Shown here: positions 1-9,177 of the stretch, piece after piece
How the letters are laid out: every line of letters starts with the position of its first letter
Numbering within the stretch: position 1 is the stretch's first letter
Source: Roseinatronobacter monicus
Lineage (GTDB): Bacteria; Pseudomonadota; Alphaproteobacteria; Rhodobacterales; Rhodobacteraceae
Assembly: GCF_006716865.1 (NCBI RefSeq)
Contig: NZ_VFPT01000001.1
Span: 1,855,001-1,919,000, forward strand
Reading direction: 5' to 3'
DNA length: 64,000 nt
Notes under the pieces: generated by a model
What the model was told of the DNA's origin: nothing
The model's input: only the letters and a program-made list of their open reading frames with translations
Databases searched by the model: none
Program-made: the position numbers and the translations under genes

Positions 1-1311
1 GATCAGGCGCGGCTCTGCGGCCAATGCGCGGGCAATGCCGATGCGCTGTTTTTGCCCGCCCGAAAACTCTGAGGGCAGACGGTCGATATAGCGGTCTGGC
101 TCCAGCTCGATCATTTCAAGAAGCGCGCGCACCCGCTCGCGCAAGGCGCGCCCCTTCAGTCCCAGATACATTTCGGCGGGCCGCCCGATAATTTCGCGCA
201 AGGTCAGTTTGGGGTTCAGGGCGGTGTCAGCCATCTGATAGATCATCTGGCACTGGCGCAACTGGTCACGGCTGCGCGCGCGGTAATCCGGGGGCAAGGG
301 CGTGCCATCCAGCAGCACCTCGCCGCTGCTTGGCGGCAGCAACCCGGTCAGAACCCGTGCCGCGGTCGATTTGCCAGACCCGCTTTCGCCCACCACAGCC
401 ACAGTGCGCCCAGCATGAATGTCGAAGCTGACATCTTCCAGCACAGTCGTCTTGCCATAGGCGGCAGTAATCCCGCGCACCGAAATCACCGGCTCACCCG
501 ACACAGGCGGTTGCTCGGCGCGGGCAAAACTGCGCACCGCCCACAGGCTTTTGGTATAATCTTCACGTGGAGCGCTCAGCATGGTGCGGGTATCCGCCTC
601 TTCGACCTGCTCGCCGCGCAGCAGAATCTTGATGCGGTCCGCCATCTGCGCCACCACCGCCAGATCATGCGTAATATAGATCGCGGCGGTTCCGAACTGG
701 CGCACGATATCGCGGATGGCGGCCAAGACTTCGATCTGGGTGGTGACATCCAGCGCGGTCGTCGGCTCGTCAAAGATGATCAGATCAGGGCGACAGGCCA
801 TCGCCATTGCGGTCATCGCGCGCTGCAACTGCCCGCCCGACACCTGATGCGGATAGCGAAAGCCGATCTCTTCAGGGTTGGGCAAGCGCATCTTGGCATA
901 CAACTCGACCGCGTCCTTTCGCGCCTGCCCGCGCTCCATGACACCGTGCAGCAGGGGCGCTTCGGAATATTGGTCGATCAGCTTGTGGGCCGGGTTAAAA
1001 CTGGCCGCCGCCGATTGCGCGACATAGGCAATCCGATGCCCACGTAGCCCGCGCTTCTTGCGCTCGGACACGGTGCGCAGATCAATCCCGTCAAAGCGGA
1101 TTTCCCCGCCCGAAATTCGGCAGCCATCGCGCGCAAACCCCATCGCGGCCAGCCCCAGCGTGGATTTGCCCGCGCCGGATTCGCCAATCAGCCCTAAAAC
1201 CTCGCCCTTATGCAGGGTCAGGTCCAGCCCCTTGATGATGGGCAACCATTCATCGCCCGCGCGCCCCTCGATATACAGATCACGAATGCTCAGCAGCGGC
1301 TCGTCAGTCAT
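1..1311 (-). CDS. Dipeptide/oligopeptide ABC transporter, fused DppD-DppF-type ATPase (3' end outside window)
   Basis: Cytoplasmic energising subunit of a peptide-type ABC importer. Translating the minus strand from the ATG at 1311 gives one continuous frame to the window edge with two nucleotide-binding domains in tandem. The first has Walker A GESGAGKST (about 1150-1175) and signature SGGQLQR (about 818-841). The second has Walker A GESGSGKST (about 370-392) and signature FSGGQKQR near base 50. The second Walker B and the C-terminus lie beyond position 1. The gene begins 5 bp after the stop of the DppC-type permease, so it is the last gene seen of this operon. Many systems encode these ATPases as two genes; the fused form is common in Rhodobacterales. 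The substrate cannot be read from the sequence. Confidence 0.93.
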   Translation of the reverse strand, partial: MTDEPLLSIRDLYIEGRAGDEWLPIIKGLDLTLHKGEVLGLIGESGAGKSTLGLAAMGFARDGCRISGGEIRFDGIDLRTVSERKKRGLRGHRIAYVAQSAAASFNPAHKLIDQYSEAPLLHGVMERGQARKDAVELYAKMRLPNPEEIGFRYPHQVSGGQLQRAMTAMAMACRPDLIIFDEPTTALDVTTQIEVLAAIRDIVRQFGTAAIYITHDLAVVAQMADRIKILLRGEQVEEADTRTMLSAPREDYTKSLWAVRSFARAEQPPVSGEPVISVRGITAAYGKTTVLEDVSFDIHAGRTVAVVGESGSGKSTAARVLTGLLPPSSGEVLLDGTPLPPDYRARSRDQLRQCQMIYQMADTALNPKLTLREIIGRPAEMYLGLKGRALRERVRALLEMIELEPDRYIDRLPSEFSGGQKQRIGIARALAAEPRLI

Positions 1312-1316
1312 GGCGC

Positions 1317-2237
1317 TCACTCCTTCAGGCCGGATGCGCGGTGCAACTGCCAATCGACCACGAAATTCACCGCGACAGTCAGAAGCGCAATCGCCCCCGC
1401 AGGCAGCAACGGGGTGATATCGCCAAAGGTGATCAGCGTGGCATTGTCGCGCACCATAGAGCCCCAATCAGCCATCGGCGGCTTGATCCCAAGGCCCAGA
1501 AAGGACAGCGAAGATATGGTCAGGAATACAAAACAAAACCGCAGCCCGAATTCCGCAACCAAGGGGGCCAGCGCATTGGGCAAGATCTCGCGCCGGATCA
1601 GATACCATGTCCCTTCGCCGCGCAGACGCGCAGCCTCGACATAGTCCATCACGACAATCCCTTGCGCGACCGAGCGCGAAATCCGGTAGACGCGGGTCGC
1701 ATCCACAGCCGCGATCACAAGGATCAGCGTCAGCACCGAGGTGCCGAAAATCGTCAGCAACAAAAGCGAGAAAATCAGCGAGGGAATCGCCATCAGCGCA
1801 TCGACAAAGCGCGACAGCACCTGATCCAGCCAGCCCCCGCGCAGCGCCGCCCAGATGCCCAGAAACGCGCCCACAACGAAGGCCAGCACTGTGGTGGCAA
1901 AGGCAATGCCAACCGTGTTGCGCGCGCCAAAGATCAGCCGCGACAGCATGTCCCGGCCCAGCCGGTCAGTGCCCAATGGGTGCGCCCCGCCCCAAGGCTG
2001 GAACTGGCTGCCGACCACCTCGCGCTCGGCGAAAGGGGCCAGCACAGGGGCGGTCACCGCAACAAAGATATAGACGATAATCACCATGATCCCGAAGGCC
2101 GCCGTCAGTGGCATATCGCGCGCAATGATCGCCTGATTATGTGGCAAGGTCCGCGTCAGTGTCGCACGAAAGGCCATTGCCAGCGCAAAACCGGCAATCA
2201 GGAACAGGATCAGAAAAACTGGAAGTGACATGCTCAT
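1317..2237 (-). CDS. Peptide-type ABC transporter permease, DppC family
   Basis: Inner-membrane permease of the same importer (BPD_transp_1 fold). The 306-residue product has the cytoplasmic EAA-loop pattern EAARLRG...EILPNAL that docks on the ATPase, and an N-terminal OppC-like segment. The N-terminus is longer than usual: a hydrophobic helix at residues 4-22 precedes the normal first transmembrane helix at about 47-65. The ATG overlaps the stop of the upstream permease (ATGA), which indicates translational coupling. Family membership is secure; the substrate is unknown. Confidence 0.93.
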   Translation of the reverse strand: MSMSLPVFLILFLIAGFALAMAFRATLTRTLPHNQAIIARDMPLTAAFGIMVIIVYIFVAVTAPVLAPFAEREVVGSQFQPWGGAHPLGTDRLGRDMLSRLIFGARNTVGIAFATTVLAFVVGAFLGIWAALRGGWLDQVLSRFVDALMAIPSLIFSLLLLTIFGTSVLTLILVIAAVDATRVYRISRSVAQGIVVMDYVEAARLRGEGTWYLIRREILPNALAPLVAEFGLRFCFVFLTISSLSFLGLGIKPPMADWGSMVRDNATLITFGDITPLLPAGAIALLTVAVNFVVDWQLHRASGLKE

Positions 2238-3187
2238 CCCCGCTTCATCAGGCGGGGGTTGGTGAGGGTCGACAGCACATCTGCTGTCAGGTTCAACAAC
2301 ACATAGGCCGAGGCGAAGATCAGCGCGATGGCCTGCACCACCGCAATGTCACGCTTGGCGACAGAATCGACCATCAACTGCCCAAGGCCGGGATAGACAA
2401 ACACCACCTCAACCACGACCACACCAGTAATCAGATAGGCCAGATTAAGCGCGATGACATTGATGATCGGGGCCAATGCATTGGGCAGGGCATGGCGCAG
2501 CACGATCCGCAGGGGCGAGGCCCCTTTCAGGCGCGCCATCTCGATAAAGGGTTGCGCCATCAGGTTGATAATCGCCGCGCGCGTCATGCGCATCATATGG
2601 GCGGTGACCACCAAGGTCAGGGTCAGCGCGGGTAGAAAGCTCATATACAGCTTGTCCCCGAAACTGGTTGCAGGGGTCAGGCGCACCATTGACGGGAAAT
2701 ACCCGCTTTGGGCCAGCCACAACACCAGAATATAGGCGACAAAAAATTCGGGAAAGGAAATCGCACTCAACGCCCCCGCATTGGCCATACGGTCAAAGAT
2801 CGAATTGCGCCACAGGGCCGCAAGAACCCCCAGAACCAGCGCCAAAGGCACAGCAAGGGCCGCCGCATACAGCGCCAGAAACAGCGTATTGCCCAAACGC
2901 GCGTCGATCATGTCAGCGATGGGACGACGGGTGGCCAGTGACACCCCGAAATCCCCTTGTATCGCGCCCGTCAGCCACGCCCAATAGCGCACAGGGGCCG
3001 GGTCATTCAGCCCAAGCTGCGCGCGCATCGCCGCCAGCGTTTCCGGCGTGGCCGCTTGTCCAAGGATCGCCGAGGCAAGATCGCCCGGCAACAACTCGGT
3101 TGCGCTGAAAATCACGATCGACACAACGATCAACGTCAGCGCCCCAAGCGCCAGACGCTGCGCAATCATCTTGAGGACAGCGTGCAT
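2234..3187 (-). CDS. Peptide-type ABC transporter permease, DppB family
   Basis: First membrane subunit of the importer, 317 residues when started at the ATG at 3187. Upstream in-frame starts would run into the intercistronic hairpin. The N-terminus has the typical DppB pattern: a transmembrane helix followed by the LLPGD sequence. The EAA loop is seen as EMARLKG...HALPNAL, and the C-terminus carries the VFVYPGLGQL segment usual for the family. It overlaps the DppC-type gene by 4 bp and follows the binding-protein gene after an 82-bp gap. Confidence 0.93.
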   Translation of the reverse strand: MHAVLKMIAQRLALGALTLIVVSIVIFSATELLPGDLASAILGQAATPETLAAMRAQLGLNDPAPVRYWAWLTGAIQGDFGVSLATRRPIADMIDARLGNTLFLALYAAALAVPLALVLGVLAALWRNSIFDRMANAGALSAISFPEFFVAYILVLWLAQSGYFPSMVRLTPATSFGDKLYMSFLPALTLTLVVTAHMMRMTRAAIINLMAQPFIEMARLKGASPLRIVLRHALPNALAPIINVIALNLAYLITGVVVVEVVFVYPGLGQLMVDSVAKRDIAVVQAIALIFASAYVLLNLTADVLSTLTNPRLMKRG

Positions 3188-3234
3188 CGTCCCCCCCCTT
3201 TGATTGTTATTCTTGCGCCCAAATAGGGCGAAAA

Positions 3235-3259
3235 CCCCGGCCCGCGTGACGGGCCGGGG
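3235..3259 (-). terminator. Intercistronic stem-loop between binding protein and permease genes
   Basis: CCCCGGCCC (3235-3243) pairs with GGGCCGGGG (3251-3259) around a 7-nt loop. Read on the minus strand, the hairpin is followed by four T residues. It lies just after the stop of the binding-protein gene. Such hairpins usually stabilise or partly terminate the upstream message, so that more binding protein than permease is made. That role is inferred. Confidence 0.7.
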
Positions 3260-3269
3260 CAATTTCAGA

Positions 3270-4832
3270 TCAGGTGAACCACCAACGCTCGACGCAGCGG
3301 AACCCGTCAAGGTTCCAGTTCGCCGATACGCGCTCTGGCGTGGCAACATTCAGCGCCGTCGCCATGACGTAATTGTTGTTCATCGGGATGATGACAGACC
3401 CTTCAAACGACACGATTTCCTGCAATTCGTGATACATCTCACGACGCAGATCCTCGTCAATCTCGGACCGGGCCTGAACCAGCAATTCGTTGAAGCGTTC
3501 ATGCTCCCAGAAGCTGTCATTCCATGACGAGCCAGAGGCATAGCCCGTGGTGAGCATCTGGTCCTCGACCGCGCGCCCGCCCCAATAGCTGGCCACAAAC
3601 GGTTTTTGCATCCAGACATTGTCCCAGTACCCGTCATTGGGTTCGCGCACGAGGTCGATATTGATGCCGCATTGTGCCGCCGTTTCAGCAAACAGCGCGC
3701 CTGCATCCACCGCACCTGAAAAGGCCGCATCCGCGACATGCAGCGTGACGTCCAGACTGTCCATGCCGGCCTCGCGCAGATGGTATCGCGCACGATCAGG
3801 GTCAAAAGTTTTTGCTTCCATATCCGCATGGAAATAGCGGTTGGCGGGGCCGATAGGGTTGTCATTGGACACAGCGCCATGACCGCCAAGGATTTTCTCG
3901 ACCATATCTTCGCGGTCGATGGCGTATTTCAGCGCCAGCCGGACATTGTTGTCGCTGAACGGACCGACACGGCTGTCCATGGGAAAGACGTAATGCGCAT
4001 TGCCCGGAATCGACAGAATATTCGCCGTGCCGCGCGCTTCAAGCATTCCGATGGTGGCTGGATCGACTTGATCAATCGTGTCCACCCCGCCGGTCATCAG
4101 CGCGTTCAGGCGTGCGGTGGAATCGACGATCGACAAGATTTCGACGCGGTCAAAATGGGCGCGGTCGGATTTCCAGTAATTCGGGTTGCGGTCCAGACTG
4201 GCCTGAACACCCGGCTCGTAGCTTTCCACAATGTAGGGGCCGCAGCCATCGAAAGAGGTGGGGTCAATCTTGCCATCCGTCTCGGGCATGATCGCCAGAT
4301 GGTAATCCGACATCAGATAGGGGAAATCGCCATTCGGCGCGTTCAGTGTCACGACAATATTCCGCCCGTCGACACGAATATCAGTCACCGGATCAAAGAA
4401 GGTCTTGATTGCAGATGTGGACTCGTCCCCACGGTGATGGTTGAGCGAGGCCAGAACATCCTCTGGCGTGACGGTCTTGCCCGAATGGAATGTCACCCCT
4501 TCACGGATGGTGAACACCCATGTCGCGCCATCATCGCTGTCCCAGCTCTCGGCGATTTCGGGGATCAACTGTCCCTCATTATCCACCTCGATCAGCTGGT
4601 TGTGACGCGCGGCTGCGAAAACCTGCACATACAAGTTGTCCCACAGCCCCGGATCAAGCGAGTCGGTGCTGGACCCATGACCGATGCCGACACGGAACGT
4701 GCCGCCGCGCTGCGGCTCGGCTTTGGCTTTGCGCATGCTGGCAGGCAGGATCAGCCCTGCCGCCCCAAGGGCCGCCGCACCCTGCATCAGTCCCCGACGG
4801 GTCACGCCCTGACGATTGGTCGTGTTGTTCAT
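3270..4832 (-). CDS. ABC transporter substrate-binding protein, SBP family 5, Tat-exported
   Basis: Periplasmic receptor of the peptide-type importer, 520 residues. The N-terminus has a twin-arginine signal: TRRGLMQG (about residues 11-18), then an Ala/Gly-rich hydrophobic stretch and an AKA-type cleavage site near residue 38. The mature part has SBP_bac_5 features, including the WVFTIREGVTFHSG block, a TPEDV segment and a C-terminal tryptophan-rich region. The family binds di- and oligopeptides but also opines, nickel and glycosides, so the substrate is open. It is the first gene of the operon and is followed by an intercistronic hairpin. Confidence 0.93.
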   Translation of the reverse strand: MNNTTNRQGVTRRGLMQGAAALGAAGLILPASMRKAKAEPQRGGTFRVGIGHGSSTDSLDPGLWDNLYVQVFAAARHNQLIEVDNEGQLIPEIAESWDSDDGATWVFTIREGVTFHSGKTVTPEDVLASLNHHRGDESTSAIKTFFDPVTDIRVDGRNIVVTLNAPNGDFPYLMSDYHLAIMPETDGKIDPTSFDGCGPYIVESYEPGVQASLDRNPNYWKSDRAHFDRVEILSIVDSTARLNALMTGGVDTIDQVDPATIGMLEARGTANILSIPGNAHYVFPMDSRVGPFSDNNVRLALKYAIDREDMVEKILGGHGAVSNDNPIGPANRYFHADMEAKTFDPDRARYHLREAGMDSLDVTLHVADAAFSGAVDAGALFAETAAQCGINIDLVREPNDGYWDNVWMQKPFVASYWGGRAVEDQMLTTGYASGSSWNDSFWEHERFNELLVQARSEIDEDLRREMYHELQEIVSFEGSVIIPMNNNYVMATALNVATPERVSANWNLDGFRCVERWWFT

Positions 4833-5004
4833 CTTGATTTCTCCCTGTTATTGGCCGCGACAGGTTTAAGAACCTGCCAACACTTATACCCGGCCATAAG
4901 CCGCGGTCTTCCCCTGATTATCATGAGGCGTTGTAACAAAATTACAACCAAATTGATGTATGTAACGTCAGGTTTACCCGCTGACGCGCAGCAGTCAAGC
5001 CTTG

Positions 5005-5026
5005 TGATTGACTGACGCGTCAATCA
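5005..5026. promoter_or_regulatory. Inverted repeat upstream of the ABC importer operon, candidate operator
   Basis: TGATTGAC (5005-5012) and GTCAATCA (5019-5026) form a perfect 8-bp inverted repeat with a 6-bp spacer; a 10-bp palindrome TGACGCGTCA lies inside it (5013-5022). It lies about 175-195 bp upstream of the binding-protein start, in an AT-richer gap. The size fits a dimeric repressor site (GntR or LacI type), but no regulator gene lies next to it in this window. Confidence 0.45.
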
Positions 5027-5091
5027 AGTTCTTGTTCGGCCAGAATATAGGATGGGGAACGCAACTGCCTGATTAATGGGCCATGACGCGA

Positions 5092-5325
5092 TTATCCGCG
5101 CGCCAAACGTGCAGCCCGCCCGCCCCTGCGCTGTGCGATCTGCGTTTTCCGGTCTGGCAATTCGGCCATAACCTGATGGCGCTGCTCGTGGCTCATGCGG
5201 CTCCATTGCGTGATTTCGTCAATCGTACGCAGGCAACCGGTGCACAGCCGCGCCTCGGGGTGAATGACGCAGACCTTGATGCAAGGGCTTGCAATCTCTT
5301 CGCGTTTCCAGATTTCGTCGGTCAT
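5092..5325 (-). CDS. DUF1289 domain protein (small Cys-rich)
   Basis: A 77-residue protein with the DUF1289 signature: SPCIKVC, a short spacer, then LCTGCLRT, giving four closely spaced cysteines that suggest metal binding. After these comes IDEITQW. The C-terminal tail is basic. The biochemical role of the family is not known. The gene is 74 bp downstream of ruvX on the same strand and probably shares its transcript. Confidence 0.88.
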   Translation of the reverse strand: MTDEIWKREEIASPCIKVCVIHPEARLCTGCLRTIDEITQWSRMSHEQRHQVMAELPDRKTQIAQRRGGRAARLARG

Positions 5326-5399
5326 CGCCCGATACTCTCATTCGTTTCACGTCAGATAACCGAACTCTGCACCGCGACCAGTAGAAAAAAGCCAATCCG

Positions 5400-5882
5400 T
5401 CAAGAATTGTGACGCCGCATAACCGCCAGCCTGTCCAGCGCACCTTGCAGGATGTAGCCCGCCGCCACATGGTCAATCACTGCCGCCCGTTTGCGCCGCG
5501 AGGTGTCTGCCTCCAGCAAGGCGCGCTCGGCGGCGACAGTTGACAGGCGTTCATCCCAAAACCCTATCGGCACTTCGGTCAGGTTTGACAGATTGCGGGC
5601 AAAAGCGCGTGTCGACTGGCACCGTGGCCCCTCTGATCCGTCCATATTGCGCGGCAGTCCCAACACCAAGCCACAGATTTCGCGCGCAGCAATAATCGCC
5701 AGCAAAGCCGCCGCATCCAACTGGAACTTCGAGCGCCGGATCGTTTGCAAAGGCGAGGCGACAGACAGCATCCGGTCAGACACCGCAACGCCGATGGTCT
5801 TTTCGCCCAAATCCAGCCCCGCAAGCGCCCATCCCGGTCGCAACTGCGCTGCGAACGCGTCGAAATCGTTGATCACCGCCAT
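5400..5882 (-). CDS. ruvX: Putative pre-16S rRNA nuclease / Holliday junction resolvase-like protein RuvX (YqgF)
   Basis: RNase H-like fold protein that in E. coli takes part in 16S rRNA 5'-end processing. The 160-residue product has the N-terminal acidic motif AGLDLGEKTIGVA (Asp24), the central LVLGLPRNMDGSEG block and the DERLST motif near the C-terminus, then a terminal RKRAAVIDHVAA segment with the last catalytic aspartate. The start at 5882 was chosen because it overlaps the ccmI stop (ATGA) and gives the normal family length; longer in-frame starts lie inside ccmI. Confidence 0.92.
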   Translation of the reverse strand: MAVINDFDAFAAQLRPGWALAGLDLGEKTIGVAVSDRMLSVASPLQTIRRSKFQLDAAALLAIIAAREICGLVLGLPRNMDGSEGPRCQSTRAFARNLSNLTEVPIGFWDERLSTVAAERALLEADTSRRKRAAVIDHVAAGYILQGALDRLAVMRRHNS

Positions 5883-7147
5883 CAGGGCGCCGTGATGCTC
5901 AGGCCCACCTCTTCGGCGGTGGCATTGATCAGTGCAAGGTCTTCTGCGCGCGCTGCAAAGACAGTGCGCGCCTCTTGCAAGACGGCAACGGCCTGCTCTT
6001 CGCGCTCCAGCACGCTCAAGGCACGGACAAGCTGCGCCCATTCCTCGGCGGTGCCGCCATCATTGGCCAGCCGCGCAGACAACCCGCCGACCATATCCTC
6101 GATCATCTGGGCGCGGTCCTCGGGCGGCAGGTCTTGGGCCGCCTCCAGATCGATCTCGCTGGGGCCGCGCGCATCCGCGGGTGCGGGGCGTGGTGGCAAC
6201 TGATAGCGCGGCTCACCCGAAATCTGGGCAAGTTCTGGCAGGGCCGCGCGGATTTCAGGCATCCAAGGGGCATCGCCGGGGCTGAGGTCATGCAGCCTGC
6301 GCCAGACGCGGAAGGTCATGTCGGGCCGACCTGTCTGTGCATACATCCGACCCGAATAATACAACGCCACATTATTCGTCGAATCCCGCCGAAGAACCTG
6401 CTCGATGATATTCTCGGCCTCTGGCGACACGAACCCGCCTGTTGCAATGACCATCAGGTCCAGCAGATAGGCATAATCCTCGACATCTGCGTCATCGCCT
6501 TTCAGCTCGATCACGCGGACCTGTGCCTCAATCGCGGCGCGGAAATTTCCAAGCCGCGCTTCGTTTTGCGCCAGCAAGGAAAAGCCCGTCTCATCCTGCG
6601 GACGTGTGGCAAGCGCTTCGCGCAGTTGCGCGACCATCGGTTCCAACTCTGCGCGACCGGGAAAATCCTCTGGCTCGGGGAAAGCTGCGGCAAATTCCGC
6701 CTCCATCTCGGCCTGTCGGGGGCGGCTGAGCCGCGCCTCGGCAGCTTGGGCATGACGTTCAACCAAGGGCATGTCCGAATAGCCGGGCGCGCCAATGCTC
6801 AGATACAGCAAGCCACTGCCCCCGACTGCAACGATGATCGTTGCAAAGGCAATCATGCGCATGGTCTTTGGCGCGGGTCCACCAACGGGGCGTCCACGGT
6901 CGCCCTTATCAAGGTCCAAAATCCGGCGCGAGACTTCAAGGCGCAAACGCTCGGCCTCATTCTCGGCAATGATCCCGCGCGCAAGATCGCGTTCAATTTC
7001 AGAAATCTGGTCACGATACACCCGCATCGCGCGCTCTGTACCATCGGCGGCGGCAGATTGCCCCGCGCGCGCCATCGCCCGCAGCAAGATCACACCCACC
7101 AACAGTGCGATGACAAAGAAACCTGCGGTCTGAACAAAAAAGCCCAT
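5882..7147 (-). CDS. ccmI: Cytochrome c-type biogenesis protein CcmI
   Basis: Membrane-bound chaperone that delivers apocytochrome c to the haem ligation complex (System I). The 421-residue product has a transmembrane helix at about residues 5-25 and a second at about 93-112. Between them is the cytoplasmic leucine-zipper-like segment rich in Glu and Arg. The periplasmic C-terminal half is TPR-like, with the ALATRPQDETGFSLLAQNEARLG-type region. The other ccm genes are not in this window. It overlaps ruvX by 1 bp. Confidence 0.9.
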   Translation of the reverse strand: MGFFVQTAGFFVIALLVGVILLRAMARAGQSAAADGTERAMRVYRDQISEIERDLARGIIAENEAERLRLEVSRRILDLDKGDRGRPVGGPAPKTMRMIAFATIIVAVGGSGLLYLSIGAPGYSDMPLVERHAQAAEARLSRPRQAEMEAEFAAAFPEPEDFPGRAELEPMVAQLREALATRPQDETGFSLLAQNEARLGNFRAAIEAQVRVIELKGDDADVEDYAYLLDLMVIATGGFVSPEAENIIEQVLRRDSTNNVALYYSGRMYAQTGRPDMTFRVWRRLHDLSPGDAPWMPEIRAALPELAQISGEPRYQLPPRPAPADARGPSEIDLEAAQDLPPEDRAQMIEDMVGGLSARLANDGGTAEEWAQLVRALSVLEREEQAVAVLQEARTVFAARAEDLALINATAEEVGLSITAP

Positions 7148-7179
7148 GCGTCCTCCTGACGGTTCACCGCTGTCTATCT

Positions 7180-7194
7180 TGTCTTACCAAGACA
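7180..7194. promoter_or_regulatory. Short inverted repeat in the ccmI-soxB divergent region
   Basis: TGTCTT (7180-7185), spacer ACC, AAGACA (7189-7194). It is 33 bp upstream of the ccmI start and 171 bp upstream of soxB, in the gap shared by two divergent genes. It could be an operator for either. Arms of 6 bp can arise by chance, so confidence is low. Confidence 0.25.
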
Positions 7195-7364
7195 CAAAAG
7201 GCGAAATGGCGCCCTCCCCCCTCACAAACTTGCAAACCGCGACGGCGGGTCGCAGGCGCGTATGATTTCGGTTTTCGCCCTCATAGTGACGCTTCTGGAA
7301 AACCTGTCTGCGCCGGGGTAAGCCACATAGCACACACCCGCCCTGACGCAGGAGCTGCCCGCGC

Positions 7365-8612
7365 ATGAAACGCTATTCCGCTTTCGCCATCGCCAGAGAG
7401 GCGTTTCGCCAGCATACAGGCTGGAAACAGGCTTGGGCCAGCCCCGAGCCGCGCGCACATTATGATGTCGTGATCGTGGGGGCCGGCGGGCATGGGCTGG
7501 CCACAGCCTATTACCTTGGCCACCGCTACGGCATCAAGAATGTGGCCGTGATCGAGAAAGGCTGGCTGGGCGGCGGCAATACCGGGCGCAACACCACGAT
7601 CATTCGCTCGAACTACCTGCAAGACCCGTCTGCCGCCCTCTATGAGAAATCGCGCAGCCTGTTCGAGACGCTGTCGCAACAACTGAACTACAACATCATG
7701 TTCTCGCCCCGCGGCGTGATGATGCTGGCACAAACCGAGCATGAAAAGCGCGGCTATCTGCGCACCGAACGCGCCAATGCCCTGCAAGGCGTCGAGACGC
7801 GCTTCATCCCACCCGCCGAGGTCAAGAAACTGGTGCCGATCATCAATCTTGACGGGCCGCGCTACCCCGTCCTTGGCGCGTTGTGGCAGGCACGCGGCGG
7901 CACAGCGCGCCATGACGCGGTCGCTTGGGGTTTTGCGCGGGCCTGCTCTGACATGGGCATGCATATCATCGAGCAATGCGCCGTCACGGGTGTGGACTCC
8001 GAGGGCGGTCAGGTGACAGCCGTCAACACCACCAAGGGCCGCATCACTTGTGGCAAGCTGGGGATCGTCGTCGCGGGCCATTCCGGCGCGCTGGCCGATA
8101 TGGCGGGCTTCCGGCTGCCCGTCGAATCGGTGGCCCTGCAAGCGCTGGTGTCGGAACCGATCAAACCTTGCATGGATGTGGTCGTCATGGCCAACACTGT
8201 GCATGGCTATATGTCGCAATCCGACAAGGGCGAAATGGTCATCGGTGGCGGCGCTGACGGGTTCAACAACTACACCCAGCGCGGCTCTTGGCACCATATC
8301 GAGGAAACCGTGCGCGCATTGGTCGAGACTTTTCCCATGATCTCGCGCTTGAAAATGCTGCGCCAATGGGGCGGGATCGTCGATATGACCGGCGACCGCT
8401 CGCCCATCATCTCGAAAACGCCACTTGGCAATTGCTTTATCAATTGCGGCTGGGGCACAGGCGGGTTCAAGGCCACACCGGGGTCGGGCTATGCCATGGC
8501 CGAACTGATCGCCAAAGGCGAACCGGGACCGCTGGCCGAGGCATTTTCCATGACCCGCTTCCGCGAGGGGCGCTTCATCGACGAGAGTGTCGCGGCAGGG
8601 GTGGCGCATTGA
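7365..8612 (+). CDS. soxB: Sarcosine oxidase beta subunit
   Basis: Catalytic flavoprotein subunit of heterotetrameric sarcosine oxidase, which demethylates sarcosine to glycine, passing the methyl carbon to THF and making H2O2. The 415-residue product has the FAD dinucleotide fold DVVIVGAGGHGLATAYYLG at about residues 31-49, then GNTGRNTTIIRSNYL. The ARHDAVAWG motif matches the region with the histidine that binds FMN covalently in this family. An AGGAG ribosome site lies 10 nt before the ATG. The gene opens a soxB-D-A-G cluster in which B and D are separated by about 1 kb. Confidence 0.96.
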   Translation: MKRYSAFAIAREAFRQHTGWKQAWASPEPRAHYDVVIVGAGGHGLATAYYLGHRYGIKNVAVIEKGWLGGGNTGRNTTIIRSNYLQDPSAALYEKSRSLFETLSQQLNYNIMFSPRGVMMLAQTEHEKRGYLRTERANALQGVETRFIPPAEVKKLVPIINLDGPRYPVLGALWQARGGTARHDAVAWGFARACSDMGMHIIEQCAVTGVDSEGGQVTAVNTTKGRITCGKLGIVVAGHSGALADMAGFRLPVESVALQALVSEPIKPCMDVVVMANTVHGYMSQSDKGEMVIGGGADGFNNYTQRGSWHHIEETVRALVETFPMISRLKMLRQWGGIVDMTGDRSPIISKTPLGNCFINCGWGTGGFKATPGSGYAMAELIAKGEPGPLAEAFSMTRFREGRFIDESVAAGVAH

Positions 8613-8736
8613 TGACCCCCCAGCCTTTGCAACCCCAGCGCGAAATAAGCAAAAATCCACCCAAAGGTCAGTTTCGCCCGATGACAACTGCCACACCACA
8701 CCCTAAGTCTCTCGCAGATCAACCTGAGGAGACGAC

Positions 8737-8922
8737 ATGCGTAAAGCGGTGCAACGGGTTCTTGCGGCGGCCCAGTCCAACCCACACAAGACCCTCGGCT
8801 TTTTATGTGGCGCAGGCATTCCACTTGTCGTCGCGGCCCTTATTTGGGCGCAAACGTCCGGCGGGCTTGCTGGCCCCTTGGTGGACCCGCGCCCACCGGC
8901 ATTTGTCGTCCAGACCGACTGA
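8737..8922 (+). CDS. Hypothetical small membrane protein within the sox cluster
   Basis: A 61-residue ORF with a good ribosome site (GAGGAGACGAC directly before the ATG). The product has a basic N-terminus, one predicted membrane helix at about residues 18-40 (FLCGAGIPLVVAALIW) and a proline-rich tail ending ...FVVQTD. No family was recognised. It lies 124 bp after soxB on the same strand. It could be a real small protein; conservation next to soxB in related genomes would decide. Confidence 0.5.
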   Translation: MRKAVQRVLAAAQSNPHKTLGFLCGAGIPLVVAALIWAQTSGGLAGPLVDPRPPAFVVQTD

Positions 8923-9177
8923 CACACGGGCCTGCGCCCCGATCATCTGCGCTGGTCGTATTCCTATGGAAAGCGGCGCTTTTCACACCACCACCCCCCG
9001 CCAGACCACATGCGCGCTCTCATTTGGCGGGGTGGGCCTTCGCATTCCATACATGCGCCCCGCATCCGCTTGGCCACAGAACACGGTAATGTCATACCGG
9101 TCGCCTGCCGCAGAACGGAACAATAGCCTATCTAGCCGTGTTATTTCTCTCAGAATTTCCTACTTGGAGAGAGAGAC

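Noticed and set aside
3738..5015. 425-codon plus-strand frame opposite the substrate-binding protein gene
   Set aside because: The minus-strand gene has a Tat signal and family motifs; this frame shows none.
7281..8699. 472-codon open frame antisense to soxB
   Set aside because: It overlaps a secure gene fully and its composition is that of a frame shadow.
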